Of a DNA stretch of 64,000 bases, positions 23,785 through 34,129 are shown piece by piece. Below the pieces are notes generated by a model. It did not search any database. It was not told where the DNA came from and saw only the letters and a list, made by a program, of their open reading frames with translations. The position numbers and the translations under genes were made by a program. The first letter of the stretch is position 1. Each line of letters opens with the position of its first letter. The stretch comes from Streptomyces akebiae. GTDB lineage: Bacteria; Actinomycetota; Actinomycetes; Streptomycetales; Streptomycetaceae. The stretch lies in contig NZ_CP080647.1 in the NCBI RefSeq assembly GCF_019599145.1, forward strand, positions 6,758,001-6,822,000, written 5' to 3'.

Positions 23785-26700
23785 ATGCCCGAATCGATCG
23801 AACCCGCCGAGCCCGCGCAGGGCTCCGAACACAACACGCCGAGCGACACCCTGCCGCCGCGCCGTCGCCGCCGTGCCGCGTCCCGCCCCGCGGGACCGCC
23901 GTCCGCCGCCTCCGAAGCGGCCGCGGAGACCACCGCGCCGGCCGTACAGGCCGCCGAGTCCGAGGACCTCGCGGCCATCGAGCCGACCGAGGCGCACGAG
24001 ACCACCGAGACCGTCGAGGACGACGTGACCGTTGAGGACGCGCAGGTCACCGAGGCCGAGGAGACGAAGGCCGAGACCCCCGCCGCCGAGGAGGCCGCGC
24101 CCGCCGGGCGTACGCGCCGTCGTGCGACCCGCCGCGCCTCCGCCCCCGCCGGCGCGCCCAAGGACGCCGAGGTCGTCGAGGTCGTCGAGACCGTGGCGCC
24201 GGTCGCCTCCCCCGAGAGCGCCGCCGAGATGCCCGTCGCGGTCGAGGAAGAAGCGCCCGCCGGGCGTACGCGCCGTCGTGCGACCCGCCGCGCCACCGCC
24301 CCCACGAGCGCGCCCAAGGCCGCCGAGGAGAAGTCCGCCGAGACGGCGACGGTGGCCGAGCCCGAGGCCGCCGCCGTTGCCGAGGCGCCCGCCGCCGTCG
24401 AGGAGGCCGCGCCCGCCGGGCGTACGCGCCGTCGGGCCACGCGCCGGGCGTCCGCGCCCGCCGGCGAGGCGAAGGCCGCCGAGATCGTGGAGGCTCCGGC
24501 GGAGGCCACGGAGACCGCACCCGCCGAGATTCAGGAGAGCGCGCCGGTCGAGGCGGCGGCCGAGGAGGCCGCGCCCCGTCGTACCCGTCGGCGTGCCACG
24601 CGCCGAGTCGCCGCGCCCGCCGACGCGTCCGAGGGCGAGGCCGCCGCCGAGCGCGCGGACGAGTCCGTGGCCGCCGAGACCGCGTCGGCTGCGGCCGAGC
24701 AGGTGCCCGCCGCCGAGGCCACCTCCCCCGAGCCGGTCAAGGCACCGCAGGCGGCTGCCGAGGCCGAGGCCGAGGACGGTGGCCCGCGTCGGCCCCGTCG
24801 TCGGGCCACGCGCAAGGCCGCCGTGGGATTCTCCGCGCCCGCCCCGCCGAAGGCGGAGGACGCGCCGTCGCGTCCGTCGCGGCCCGCCGTGGCCGTGTTC
24901 CAGGCGCCCGTGTTCACCGAGCCGATGTTCCAGACGCCGGAGCGCGCCGCCGCGCAGGCCGCCGCCGAGGCGGAGGCCGAGACCGTGACGGTCGAGCCGG
25001 CCGAGACCCTCGAGAGCGCCGAGCCCATCGGCCTCGGCGGGTTCGCCGAGGAGGAGCCGACCGGCGGGTCGCGGCGTCGCCGTCGTCGCCGGGGTGAGCC
25101 CGCCGAGGCCGATCAGCCCGCGGCCGTCGCCGTGGTCGCCGACGAGCCGGAGGAGCCCGAGGAGTCCGAGGAGCCGGAAGAGTCCGAGGAGACCGGCGAG
25201 GACTCCGCCGAGAACGACGAGTACGGCGAGGAGGAGTCCACCGGGTCGCGGCGCCGCCGTCGCCGGGGTGGCCGCCGTCGTCGCCGGGGCGAGTCGGCCG
25301 AGGCCGAGGACGCCGCCGAGGGCGACGAACTCACCGCCGAGCAGGCCGCGCAGGACGCCGAGGACACCGCCGAGCAGTTGGACGAGGACGCCGAGGACGA
25401 GGGCGACGAGCGCGAGGAGTCCGGTTCGGGCTCCAGCAGCAGCCGTCGGCGTCGCCGCCGTCGTCGTCGCGCCGGTGACTCCGGCTCCGAGGGCGAGGCG
25501 ACCGACGACCCCGAGCGCACGGTCGTCAAGGTCCGTGAGCCGCGCGAGCGGCGCGCCAAGGACACCGAGCCGTCCGACGAGGTGCAGTCGATCAAGGGCT
25601 CCACCCGGCTGGAGGCCAAGAAGCAGCGCCGTCGGGAAGGCCGTGAGCAGGGGCGCCGTCGCGTCCCGATCATCACCGAGGCCGAGTTCCTCGCCCGCCG
25701 CGAGGCCGTCGAGCGCGTCATGGTCGTCCGCCAGAGCGGCGAGCGCACCCAGATCGGCGTCCTGGAAGACAGCGTGCTCGTCGAGCACTACGTCAACAAG
25801 GAGCAGTCGACCTCGTACGTCGGCAACGTCTACCTCGGCAAGGTGCAGAACGTGCTGCCGTCGATGGAGGCCGCCTTCATCGACATCGGCAAGGGGCGCA
25901 ACGCCGTCCTGTACGCCGGTGAGGTCAACTTCGAGGCGCTCGGCATGGCCAACGGGCCGCGCCGGATCGAGTCCGCCCTGAAGTCCGGGCAGTCCGTGCT
26001 CGTCCAGGTCACCAAGGATCCGATCGGACACAAGGGCGCCCGTCTGACCAGCCAGGTCTCCCTGCCGGGCCGCTACCTGGTCTACGTCCCCGAGGGGTCG
26101 ATGACCGGTATCAGCCGCAAGCTGCCCGACACCGAGCGGGCGCGGCTGAAGACCATCCTCAAGAAGATCGTCCCCGAGGACGCGGGCGTCATCGTGCGCA
26201 CCGCCGCCGAGGGCGCGAGCGAGGACGAGCTGCGCCGCGATGTCGAGCGGCTGCAGGGGCAGTGGGAGGACATCCAGAAGAAGGCCAAGAACGGCAACGC
26301 GCCGACGCTGCTGTACGGCGAGCCGGACATGACCGTCCGGGTCGTCCGCGACATCTTCAACGAGGACTTCTCCAAGGTCATCGTGAGCGGCGAGGACGCC
26401 TGGGAGACCATCCACGGGTATGTCTCGAACGTCGCGCCCGACCTGGCGGAGCGTCTGCAGAAGTGGACCTCCGAGGTCGACGTCTTCGCGACGTACCGCA
26501 TCGACGAGCAGCTGATGAAGGCGCTGGACCGCAAGGTGTGGCTGCCCAGCGGTGGTTCGCTGGTGATCGACAAGACCGAGGCCATGATCGTGGTCGACGT
26601 CAACACCGGCAAGTTCACCGGCCAGGGCGGCAACCTGGAGGAGACGGTCACCAGGAACAACCTGGAGGCGGCCGAGGAGATCGTGCGTCAGCTGCGGCTG

Positions 26701-27957
26701 CGCGACCTCGGCGGCATCGTCGTCATCGACTTCATCGACATGGTCCTGGAGTCCAACCGGGACCTGGTGCTGCGGCGCCTGCTGGAGTGCCTGGGACGCG
26801 ACCGTACGAAGCACCAGGTCGCCGAGGTCACCTCGCTGGGCCTGGTGCAGATGACCCGGAAGAGGGTCGGCCAGGGTCTGCTGGAGTCCTTCTCCGAGAC
26901 CTGTGTCCACTGCAACGGGCGTGGCGTGATCGTGCACATGGACCAGCCGACGGCCGTCGGCGGTGGTGGCAAGCGCCGTAAGCGCGGGCGTGGCGGTGCC
27001 GAGCACGACCACGAGCACGTGTCCGTCCCCGAGGCCGTCGAGCCGGCGGAGTCGGCCGAACTGGTCGAGGCCGAGGTGGCCGCCGAGGTCGCCGAGCCCG
27101 TGGCGCTGCCCGCCCCGGAGTTCGAGCCGGACGAGGAGCTGTACAGCAGCGTCGCCGAGGCCGAGGCGGCGGTCGGGCGCGGCCGTTCGCGTCGTCGGGC
27201 GACCCGGCGGGCGTCCGCGCCCTCCGGCGCCCCGAAGTCCCGTGAGGCCGTGGCCGTCACCACCGTCTCCGAGGACCGTGCCCCGAAGTCGCGGGAGGCC
27301 GCCGAGGCGGAGCCGGTCGCGGTGGAGGACCCGGTCGTCGAGATGCCGGCCGCCGTGCCGAGCACCGAGGAGGCCGCCCCCAAGGGCCGTACGCGTCGTC
27401 GGGCGACCCGGAAGGTGTCCGCCCCCGCGGGCGCGCCGGCCGGGGCTGTGGCGGACGACGCCGTGGTCACGGTCGAGCCGGCCCCGGAGCCGGTGGCCGA
27501 GCCGACCCCGGAGCCCGTGGTCGAGGAGCCCGTGGCCGAGGAGGCCGCGCAGCCCGAGGCGGCGGCCGTCGCCGAGAGTGCGGCTCCGGCCCGTCCGCGT
27601 CGGCGTGCCGTGCGCAAGGCGACCGCGCCCACCGCGTCCGAGGAGGCGGCCGTGGTCGTGGTCCCGTCGGCTCCGGCCGAGGACGTGGCCGAGGCCCCGG
27701 TCGAGGAGTCCGCTCCGGCCGCCGAGGAGACCGAGCCCGAGGCCGGGGCACCGGCCAAGAAGGCGGCGGCCCGCAAGACGGCCAAGAAGGCCACGGCGAA
27801 GAAGGCCGCCACGAAGAAGACGGCGGCTGCCAAGAAGACGGTCGCGAAGAAGGCCACGGCCAAGAAGGCGGCCACGAAGAAGTCGGCCACGAAGAAGACC
27901 ACCGTGGCCGCCGAGCAGTCCTCGGCCACGGTCACGGCTTCGACCGACGAGGACTGA
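23785..27957 (+). CDS. rng: RNase E/G family ribonuclease with long repeat-rich arms
   Basis: A 1390-residue endoribonuclease for mRNA decay and rRNA processing. The catalytic core runs from about residue 630 to 1050. The S1 domain (STSYVGNVYLGKVQNVLPSM) is near 675, the DNase I-like metal site (GSLVIDKTEAMIVVDVNTGK) near 930 and the zinc-link CVHC near 1041. Both arms are disordered and repetitive. The unit RTRRRATRRASAPAG or a close variant occurs five times before the core and three times after it, separated by Ala/Glu-rich stretches, and the end is a Lys/Ala tail (KKATAKKAATKK). Core-in-the-middle architecture is characteristic of Streptomyces RNase ES; the arms are thought to bind partners such as PNPase. 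GGGAGAA acts as SD. A strong terminator follows. Confidence 0.95.
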   Translation: MPESIEPAEPAQGSEHNTPSDTLPPRRRRRAASRPAGPPSAASEAAAETTAPAVQAAESEDLAAIEPTEAHETTETVEDDVTVEDAQVTEAEETKAETPAAEEAAPAGRTRRRATRRASAPAGAPKDAEVVEVVETVAPVASPESAAEMPVAVEEEAPAGRTRRRATRRATAPTSAPKAAEEKSAETATVAEPEAAAVAEAPAAVEEAAPAGRTRRRATRRASAPAGEAKAAEIVEAPAEATETAPAEIQESAPVEAAAEEAAPRRTRRRATRRVAAPADASEGEAAAERADESVAAETASAAAEQVPAAEATSPEPVKAPQAAAEAEAEDGGPRRPRRRATRKAAVGFSAPAPPKAEDAPSRPSRPAVAVFQAPVFTEPMFQTPERAAAQAAAEAEAETVTVEPAETLESAEPIGLGGFAEEEPTGGSRRRRRRRGEPAEADQPAAVAVVADEPEEPEESEEPEESEETGEDSAENDEYGEEESTGSRRRRRRGGRRRRRGESAEAEDAAEGDELTAEQAAQDAEDTAEQLDEDAEDEGDEREESGSGSSSSRRRRRRRRRAGDSGSEGEATDDPERTVVKVREPRERRAKDTEPSDEVQSIKGSTRLEAKKQRRREGREQGRRRVPIITEAEFLARREAVERVMVVRQSGERTQIGVLEDSVLVEHYVNKEQSTSYVGNVYLGKVQNVLPSMEAAFIDIGKGRNAVLYAGEVNFEALGMANGPRRIESALKSGQSVLVQVTKDPIGHKGARLTSQVSLPGRYLVYVPEGSMTGISRKLPDTERARLKTILKKIVPEDAGVIVRTAAEGASEDELRRDVERLQGQWEDIQKKAKNGNAPTLLYGEPDMTVRVVRDIFNEDFSKVIVSGEDAWETIHGYVSNVAPDLAERLQKWTSEVDVFATYRIDEQLMKALDRKVWLPSGGSLVIDKTEAMIVVDVNTGKFTGQGGNLEETVTRNNLEAAEEIVRQLRLRDLGGIVVIDFIDMVLESNRDLVLRRLLECLGRDRTKHQVAEVTSLGLVQMTRKRVGQGLLESFSETCVHCNGRGVIVHMDQPTAVGGGGKRRKRGRGGAEHDHEHVSVPEAVEPAESAELVEAEVAAEVAEPVALPAPEFEPDEELYSSVAEAEAAVGRGRSRRRATRRASAPSGAPKSREAVAVTTVSEDRAPKSREAAEAEPVAVEDPVVEMPAAVPSTEEAAPKGRTRRRATRKVSAPAGAPAGAVADDAVVTVEPAPEPVAEPTPEPVVEEPVAEEAAQPEAAAVAESAAPARPRRRAVRKATAPTASEEAAVVVVPSAPAEDVAEAPVEESAPAAEETEPEAGAPAKKAAARKTAKKATAKKAATKKTAAAKKTVAKKATAKKAATKKSATKKTTVAAEQSSATVTASTDED

Positions 27958-27991
27958 GCCCCACGGGGCGGGCCTGCGGTCCGCTCCAACT

Positions 27992-28032
27992 GATGCCCCC
28001 ACCGGGTGGTTTGCCCGACCGGTGGGGGCATC
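27992..28032 (+). terminator. Terminator after rng
   Basis: A perfect 14-bp stem, GATGCCCCCACCGG against CCGGTGGGGGCATC, with a 13-nt loop. The next 200 bp up to the phospholipase D gene hold no gene and presumably its promoter. Confidence 0.85.
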
Positions 28033-28234
28033 GGCGTGTTCGGGGAGAGTAACTTCACACCGCTCGGGGAGATTTGAGAACGTTTGGTCATCTCTGTCGT
28101 CTCACCGGCACCCCCTCCCTCTTGGAGCGTCAGCAGACGCCTGTAACACTCACTTAGTCGAATTCGCAGTTGTATACGCAGTCGTGAGCGCTGTCGTGGA
28201 CATCCGGGCAGGGCGGGAACGGGGAGGGGATCGC

Positions 28235-29536
28235 ATGGCGCGCGTGCGCATGCGTGGGGCGGTGGCGCTGACCACCGTGCTGGCGGCGGCCGGTGTGCAG
28301 GTGACGATGGCGGCGGGCGTCGCGCAGGCCGCGCCGACCTGGACCGAAGGCCCGCTCTTCAACGACCCGTTGGGCGACGGGGCCGAGCAACTCGCGATAC
28401 GCACCCGGCTCATCGAGCTGACGGGCGCCGCGCTGCCCGGCTCCACCATCAAGGTCGCCGTCTACCACGTGTGGGAGGCGTCCGTCGTCGACGCGCTCGT
28501 CGCCGCCAAGGACCGGGGCGTGCACGTGCAGGTCCTCCTGGACGAGTCGAGCGTCAGCGACCGCCCCACCAACACCGCGTACGGCAGCCTGGTCGGGGCG
28601 CTCGGCACCGACCGGACGAAGGGTTCGTACATAGCGACGTGCGCCGTCGACAGGTCCTGTCTCGGCGATCCGAAGTACGGGCAGTCGATCATGCACAACA
28701 AGTTCTGGCTGTTCTCGGCGGTCGAGGGCGCCACCAACGTGGTCGTGCAGACGACGTCGAACTCGACGCCCTCGGCGCACACCAAGTTCTTCAACGACGC
28801 GCTGCTGCTGCCGGACAACCCGACGATGTACGACGCGTACGCGGACTACTTCGACACGATGGTCGCCCGGGACTGGGCCGCCTGGGAGTACCGGACCGTC
28901 AGCAACGGCCTCTACAAGGCGTACTTCTTCCCCCGGGCCGGGAACACCAGGGCCACCGACACCGTGTACTCGGTGCTCAACAACGTGCAGTGCTCGTACA
29001 AGGACGGCGCCGGTGTGACGCGCAAGACCTGGGTGCGGGTCGCGATCTTCAAGATCACACGGTTGGCGATCGCCGAGAAACTGGTGGCCCTGAAGAAGGC
29101 CGGCTGCAACGTGAGCATCGTGTACGCCGAGTCCGACAGCGCCAAGAGCAGCGGCGGGACCAAGGGGACGTGGGAGAAGATGCACACGTCCGGCGGGCCG
29201 ACCGTGCGGTGTTACAACGACGACCGGGACCCGCTGAACCCCGGGAAGAAGCTGACCACGCCGTACATCATCCACACCAAGTACATCCTCGTGGACGGCC
29301 AGTACGACGGCGTGCGCAACAAGATCAGCTTCACCGGGTCGGGCAACTACACCGGGCCCGCGCTGCGCGAGAACGACGAGGCGATCGTCAAGGTCGACGA
29401 CGACGCGGTGCACGACATGTACAGGACGCACTTCGACAAGGTGATCGGTGTCGCCTACCCGGGCAAGGCGGACACCACCGACCTGTGCAAGGGCGTGAAG
29501 CCGCTGCCGGCGGACGGCGAGAAGCCCGCCGCGTAG
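28235..29536 (+). CDS. Secreted phospholipase D-like protein
   Basis: A 433-residue exported protein. The signal peptide has core VALTTVLAAAGVQVTMAAGV and a likely cut after AQA (about residue 32). It has two HKD-type half motifs, HNKFWLF near residue 153 and HTKYILVDG near 347. They are the paired catalytic His/Lys of the PLD superfamily, which cleaves phosphodiesters through a phosphohistidine. Several Cys may form disulfides outside the cell. The substrate (phospholipid or nucleic acid) cannot be told. GGGGAGGGGA precedes ATG 28235 as SD; the open frame extends far upstream but only through the shadow of rng. It stands alone between two terminated operons. Confidence 0.88.
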   Translation: MARVRMRGAVALTTVLAAAGVQVTMAAGVAQAAPTWTEGPLFNDPLGDGAEQLAIRTRLIELTGAALPGSTIKVAVYHVWEASVVDALVAAKDRGVHVQVLLDESSVSDRPTNTAYGSLVGALGTDRTKGSYIATCAVDRSCLGDPKYGQSIMHNKFWLFSAVEGATNVVVQTTSNSTPSAHTKFFNDALLLPDNPTMYDAYADYFDTMVARDWAAWEYRTVSNGLYKAYFFPRAGNTRATDTVYSVLNNVQCSYKDGAGVTRKTWVRVAIFKITRLAIAEKLVALKKAGCNVSIVYAESDSAKSSGGTKGTWEKMHTSGGPTVRCYNDDRDPLNPGKKLTTPYIIHTKYILVDGQYDGVRNKISFTGSGNYTGPALRENDEAIVKVDDDAVHDMYRTHFDKVIGVAYPGKADTTDLCKGVKPLPADGEKPAA

Positions 29537-29554
29537 CGAGGGGAGGGGCTCGGT

Positions 29555-29584
29555 TTGACCCCTTCGGGCACGGCCCCGTAACCT
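29555..29584 (+). promoter_or_regulatory. Promoter of rplU-rpmA
   Basis: TTGACC (29555-29560) and TAACCT (29579-29584) are separated by 18 bp, close to the vegetative sigma factor consensus. The predicted leader is about 140 nt, long enough for autoregulation by a ribosomal protein, but I could not fold a defined motif. Confidence 0.65.
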
Positions 29585-29732
29585 TGACCGTCGGCGTGTC
29601 CGTAGGTAGCGACGCGTCACATCCCCGTAAACCTCATTCCTTCCGCGCGCCGGGCGCCGTGGGAGAGGCCGTTCGTATGTCGGGCGGCTGGACTGCGGGG
29701 GTGCCGTTCCCGAGCGAGAGAGTGAGATCCGC

Positions 29733-30053
29733 TTGTACGCCATCGTGCGCAGCGGTGGTCGCCAGCACAAGGTTGCTGTCGGCGACATCGTTGAGGTTGA
29801 CAAGATTTCCACCGCCAATGTCGGCGACACGGTCGAGCTCTCGACCCTGCTCGTCGTCGACGGCGACGCCGTGACCAGCGACCCCTGGGTCCTTGCCGGC
29901 ATCAAGGTCCAGGCCGAGGTCGTGGACCACCACAAGGGCCAGAAGATCGACATTCTGCGCTACAAGAACAAGACCGGCTACCGCCGTCGTCAGGGCCACC
30001 GCCAGCAGTACACGGCGATCAAGGTCACTGAGATCCCCGCGGCTGCGAAGTAA
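29733..30053 (+). CDS. rplU: Ribosomal protein bL21
   Basis: A 106-residue large-subunit protein with the family start [20 protein letters not shown] and the C-terminal basic [20 protein letters not shown]. The start codon is TTG, preceded by GAGAGAGTGAGATCC. rpmA follows after 14 nt in the usual L21-L27 operon. Confidence 0.97.
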   Translation: MYAIVRSGGRQHKVAVGDIVEVDKISTANVGDTVELSTLLVVDGDAVTSDPWVLAGIKVQAEVVDHHKGQKIDILRYKNKTGYRRRQGHRQQYTAIKVTEIPAAAK

Positions 30054-30067
30054 GGGACTGAGGAGAG

Positions 30068-30322
30068 ATGGCACACAAGAAGGGCGCATCGTCCACCCGT
30101 AACGGTCGTGACTCCAACGCTCAGCGCCTCGGCGTGAAGCGCTTCGGCGGTCAGGTCGTCAACGCGGGTGAGATCCTGGTCCGCCAGCGCGGCACGCACT
30201 TCCACCCGGGCTCGGGTGTCGGCCGTGGCAAGGACGACACGCTGTTCGCGCTGAACGCCGGTGCGGTCGAGTTCGGCACCGCCCGTGGGCGCAAGGTCGT
30301 GAACATCGTTCCGGTCGGCTGA
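30068..30322 (+). CDS. rpmA: Ribosomal protein bL27
   Basis: An 84-residue large-subunit protein. It begins [20 protein letters not shown], the basic tail that reaches the peptidyl-transferase centre, and contains [20 protein letters not shown]. There is no cleavable N-terminal extension of the Firmicute type. TGAGGAG is the SD. Confidence 0.98.
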   Translation: MAHKKGASSTRNGRDSNAQRLGVKRFGGQVVNAGEILVRQRGTHFHPGSGVGRGKDDTLFALNAGAVEFGTARGRKVVNIVPVG

Positions 30323-30351
30323 TCGGAAAAGTCTTCGGACAGTCTTTCGCG

Positions 30352-30391
30352 AGGCGGACCTCACTTCCCGTGCGGGAAGGCGGGTCCGCCT
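30352..30391 (+). terminator. Terminator after rpmA
   Basis: AGGCGGACC pairs with GGTCCGCCT, with an inner TTCCCG/CGGGAA stem, followed by TTTCG. Confidence 0.75.
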
Positions 30392-30468
30392 TTCGCGTGT
30401 TACCCAATAACTGAACCCGTACCACCCCTGGCCCCCCGGTCGGGGGGACCCCCAGGAGGCACCCCACC

Positions 30469-31905
30469 ATGACCACCTTCGTGGACCGCGTCGAACTGCA
30501 TGTCGCCGCGGGTAACGGAGGTCACGGCTGTGCCTCCGTCCACCGGGAGAAGTTCAAGCCGCTCGGCGGCCCCGACGGCGGCAACGGCGGCCGGGGTGGC
30601 GACGTCATCCTGACCGTGGACCAGTCGGTGACGACTCTCCTCGAGTACCACCACTCCCCGCACCGCAAGGCCACCAACGGCAAGCCCGGCGAGGGCGGCA
30701 ACCGCTCCGGCAAGGACGGGCAGGACCTGGTTCTGCCGGTCCCGGACGGCACCGTCGTGCTCGACAGGCAGGGGAACGTCCTCGCCGACCTCGTGGGCCA
30801 CGGCACCTCCTTCGTCGCCGCTCAGGGCGGCCGGGGCGGGCTCGGCAACGCGGCCCTCGCCTCCGCCCGCCGCAAGGCGCCCGGCTTCGCGCTGCTCGGC
30901 GTGCCCGGGGACACGGGCGACATCGTCCTGGAGCTCAAGACCGTCGCCGACGTGGCGCTGGTCGGCTACCCCAGCGCAGGCAAGTCCTCGCTGATCTCGG
31001 TCCTGTCCGCCGCCAAGCCGAAGATCGCGGACTACCCGTTCACGACCCTCGTCCCGAACCTGGGCGTGGTCACGGCCGGCGAGACGGTCTACACGATCGC
31101 CGACGTGCCGGGCCTGATCCCGGGCGCCAGCCAGGGCAAGGGCCTCGGCCTCGAATTCCTCCGCCACGTCGAGCGATGCAGCGTCCTCGTCCACGTCCTC
31201 GACACGGCGACCCTCGAGTCGGACCGCGACCCCGTCTCCGACCTCGACATCATCGAGGAGGAGCTGACGCAGTACGGCGGGCTCGGCGACCGGCCCCGGA
31301 TCGTCGTCCTCAACAAGATCGACGTGCCCGACGGCAAGGATCTCGCCGAGATGGTGCGGCCGGACCTGGAGGCCCGCGGTTACCGGGTCTTCGAGGTGTC
31401 CGCCGTCGCCCACACGGGGCTGAAGGAGCTGTCGTTCGCCCTCGCGGACCTCGTCGGCCGGGCGCGCGCCGCCAGGCCGAGGGAGGAGGCGACGCGGATC
31501 GTCATCCGGCCCAAGGCCGTCGACGACGCGGGCTTCACGGTCGTGCGGGAGGAGGACGGGCTCTTCCGCGTGCGCGGTGAGAAGCCGGAGCGCTGGGTGC
31601 GGCAGACCGACTTCAGCAACGACGAGGCCGTCGGCTACCTCGCCGACCGGCTCAACCGGCTCGGTGTCGAGGAGGAGCTGATGAAGGCGGGCGCCCGCTC
31701 CGGCGACGGCGTCGCCATCGGACCCGAGGACAACGCGGTCGTCTTCGACTGGGAGCCGACCGTCATGGCCGGTGCGGAGATGCTCGGCCGCCGTGGCGAG
31801 GACCACCGCTTCGAGGCGCCCCGCCCGGCCGTCCAGCGCCGCCGCGACCGACAGGCCGAGCGGGACGAGCTCCAGAAGGAGTACGACGACTTCGAGCCGT
31901 TCTAG
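30469..31905 (+). CDS. obgE: Obg family GTPase
   Basis: A GTPase for 50S assembly that in Streptomyces also affects onset of development. The glycine-rich Obg fold occupies about residues 1-160 ([20 protein letters not shown] and [14 protein letters not shown]). The G domain has GYPSAGKSS (G1), [16 protein letters not shown] (G3) and NKID (G4). A C-terminal OCT domain (about 345-430) and an acidic/basic tail follow. The 478-residue length matches the Streptomyces protein. AGGAGG-like sequence precedes the ATG. It follows rplU-rpmA as in most bacteria. Confidence 0.96.
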   Translation: MTTFVDRVELHVAAGNGGHGCASVHREKFKPLGGPDGGNGGRGGDVILTVDQSVTTLLEYHHSPHRKATNGKPGEGGNRSGKDGQDLVLPVPDGTVVLDRQGNVLADLVGHGTSFVAAQGGRGGLGNAALASARRKAPGFALLGVPGDTGDIVLELKTVADVALVGYPSAGKSSLISVLSAAKPKIADYPFTTLVPNLGVVTAGETVYTIADVPGLIPGASQGKGLGLEFLRHVERCSVLVHVLDTATLESDRDPVSDLDIIEEELTQYGGLGDRPRIVVLNKIDVPDGKDLAEMVRPDLEARGYRVFEVSAVAHTGLKELSFALADLVGRARAARPREEATRIVIRPKAVDDAGFTVVREEDGLFRVRGEKPERWVRQTDFSNDEAVGYLADRLNRLGVEEELMKAGARSGDGVAIGPEDNAVVFDWEPTVMAGAEMLGRRGEDHRFEAPRPAVQRRRDRQAERDELQKEYDDFEPF

Positions 31906-32004
31906 GACCGGAGGCTCCCTGGGCGCTGGGTTTCCTTGGCGCCCGGGCCTCTGGCGCGCTGGGGCGACCTGGGGCGGGGCGGTCCCGCGTGATCCGAACA
32001 CGAC

Positions 32005-32038
32005 GAAGGGCCCCGGTGGTGAACCACCGGGGCCCTTC
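32005..32038. terminator. Bidirectional terminator between obgE and the converging gene
   Basis: A 16-bp perfect stem, GAAGGGCCCCGGTGGT against ACCACCGGGGCCCTTC, with a 2-nt centre. It lies between convergent genes. Confidence 0.85.
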
Positions 32039-32059
32039 GGCTGTCGTCGTCCGTCCTCG

Positions 32060-34129
32060 TCAGGCGAGTGCCTCCGTGGGCTCGCCCTCCGAGAGTTCGT
32101 CGCTCGACTCCTCCGGCTTCCGGGGCGACGGCACCTCGTCGGCGAGGCGTGAATCCATGCGGGTGCGACGGTCGTCGGCCTTGGCGCAGAGCGCCTTCAC
32201 CGCGAGGTCGAAGCGGACCAGGGAGGGCGGGTCCGAGGGGCCGAGCAGCTGTTCCTTGAGCTCGGCACGGGCCTGCGTGAAACGGTCCTTCTCGGGGTTG
32301 CGGACCGACTCCAGCAGCGCCGGCACACCGTCCGCCTTGGGTGTCAGCACGACACCCGCGGAGACGGTCGGGAACGCCGCCCGGAACGCCACCTCCGGCA
32401 GACCCGACGTGTTGGCGACCGAGTACGGCTTCTCGCTCGACAGCCAGTCGGAGACCACCGACGAGACATCGCTGATCAGCAGGTCCGACGCGTTGAAGCA
32501 GGCGAAGATCGCGGGCCGCGCCTCGGTGATGATCCGGTGCTCCCACTCCGGGAACGACGCCCAGTACGCCCTCTCCCAGGCCAGCGTCGCCTCGGCGATG
32601 GCCGCCTCACGGTCCCCGCTCGGCGTGCCCTGCAGCAGCATCCGCTCCATCTCGTCCGCGCTGGCCCGGAACGACGTCGAGGTCAGCTTGTCCAACTCGG
32701 CCGTGCGGCGAGCGAGTTCGGCGGCGGCCTCGGGACCGGGGCGAGCCCCGGACCGCTTGGTGTTGGCCTCCCGGATCATCGCCTTGATCCGCTCGTTCGC
32801 GGCACCCGCGCGCGGGTCGACCGAGCCGGTCATCGGGTGCGGCTTGTACAGCAGTCGGACCTTGTCGTCGGCGAGGAGCTGCCGGACGATGTTCTCGCCG
32901 GCCAGGACCACGGACGTGTTGCCGGGGTTGCCGTCCCAGCCCTCCCAGGTGGGGGCGTAGAGGACGGTGGTGTACGCGCCGGTCGGCGGGCCCGCGTACG
33001 GGCGGATCGGCGCCAGCTGCGGGCGGCCGACCTCGACGATGTCCTTGTCCTCCACCCCGACCTCGGCGAGCGCGTACCGCTCGCGCGCCGCGGGACCGGC
33101 GACCCACACCTCGTCGTACGCCTTGGCGTACGGGTTGCAGGACGACAGCTTGTCGCTCTCGCCGTGGTTGATGAAGGCGTGCTTGATCGTGGGGATGCGC
33201 AGCACCTGGGACGTCTTCGCGGCGTTGGCCGGGTGGAGCATCATCTTCAGCGTCGAGTTCTCCAGGGAGAACATCGTCGAGACCTTCGGGAAGCAGATGA
33301 CCGGCACGTCGGTCGCGTCGATCTTCTGCACCATGAAGCGTTCACGCAGCACGATCAGCGGCTTCTCCAGCTGGGAGAGTGTCGAGAGCCACATGTTCGC
33401 CTGGTACGCCGACGTCGTACCGCCGGAGAAGTACATCGCGGTGGTCGGCCGGTACTCGGCGAGCCATCCGTCCAGCCACTCCATGACCTGCTGCTCGTTC
33501 TTCGCGCGCTTCTTCGGCAGCAGCCAGGTCGCGAGGTACGCGGTGCCCAGGAAGAGCAGCGCGAGCCCGGCGCCGACGCCGACGAAGCCCCAGACGGCGT
33601 CCTTCGTGGCCGCGGTGAGCAGCAGGCCGGCCGTGACCGGTAGGGAGAAGGTCAGCAGCCGGTGGGCCTGGCGGCGGGCCAGGATGCGCGGCGGGGAGGC
33701 GGTCAGGCGCAGGGCGGAGGCGTCGATGTTGCGGGTGACGATCGGCAGGGTCCGGGTGCGGCGGACCAGCACCGAGACGGCCTGGCAGGCGAAGTGCACC
33801 GCGTAGAACGCGATGAGGGCGACCAGGAGCGGGGCCTGCTCGCGCAGCGGATCGATGCCGTCGATGCGCAGCAGCCCCACCAGGATCAGCATGTCGCGGA
33901 GCAGCTGGCGCACCAGCGCGTCGAAGCGGACCTTGCTCAGCGGTGCGAGCAGTCCGGGATCCCGGTACTGGAGGAACGTGTCCAGGACGAGGCCCGCCGC
34001 GCCGGCGGCGACGAACACGGGGATGTTCGGCAGCAGCGCGGAGACGATCTGGGCCGTGAAGAGCGCGAACATCGCGAGCAGCGCTGAGAGCTGCGCGATG
34101 CGGCGGGGTGCGAGGCCTGCGGAGGGCAC
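32060..34129 (-). CDS. Membrane CDP-glycerol glycerophosphotransferase-like protein
   Basis: A 689-residue protein. The N-terminal third has several membrane spans (LLAMFALFTAQIVSALLPNI, PVFVAAGAAGLVLDTF and others to about residue 230). The C-terminal part resembles the TagB/TagF family of teichoic-acid glycerophosphotransferases: IKHAFINHGESDKLSSCNPY, VLYAPTWEGW, RLLYKPHPM and DLLISDVSSVVSDWL. It likely adds polyol phosphate to a wall polymer or glycolipid from the cytoplasmic face. GTG 34129 is preferred because GGAG lies 8 nt upstream; the frame is open to 34237. It is a single gene, convergent with obgE and divergent from proB. Confidence 0.85.
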   Translation of the reverse strand: MPSAGLAPRRIAQLSALLAMFALFTAQIVSALLPNIPVFVAAGAAGLVLDTFLQYRDPGLLAPLSKVRFDALVRQLLRDMLILVGLLRIDGIDPLREQAPLLVALIAFYAVHFACQAVSVLVRRTRTLPIVTRNIDASALRLTASPPRILARRQAHRLLTFSLPVTAGLLLTAATKDAVWGFVGVGAGLALLFLGTAYLATWLLPKKRAKNEQQVMEWLDGWLAEYRPTTAMYFSGGTTSAYQANMWLSTLSQLEKPLIVLRERFMVQKIDATDVPVICFPKVSTMFSLENSTLKMMLHPANAAKTSQVLRIPTIKHAFINHGESDKLSSCNPYAKAYDEVWVAGPAARERYALAEVGVEDKDIVEVGRPQLAPIRPYAGPPTGAYTTVLYAPTWEGWDGNPGNTSVVLAGENIVRQLLADDKVRLLYKPHPMTGSVDPRAGAANERIKAMIREANTKRSGARPGPEAAAELARRTAELDKLTSTSFRASADEMERMLLQGTPSGDREAAIAEATLAWERAYWASFPEWEHRIITEARPAIFACFNASDLLISDVSSVVSDWLSSEKPYSVANTSGLPEVAFRAAFPTVSAGVVLTPKADGVPALLESVRNPEKDRFTQARAELKEQLLGPSDPPSLVRFDLAVKALCAKADDRRTRMDSRLADEVPSPRKPEESSDELSEGEPTEALA

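Noticed and set aside
22699..28002. A 1767-codon minus-strand open frame opposite rng
   Set aside because: It is the mirror of the repetitive rng gene (GLLGRG-like low complexity) with no independent start signal or domain.
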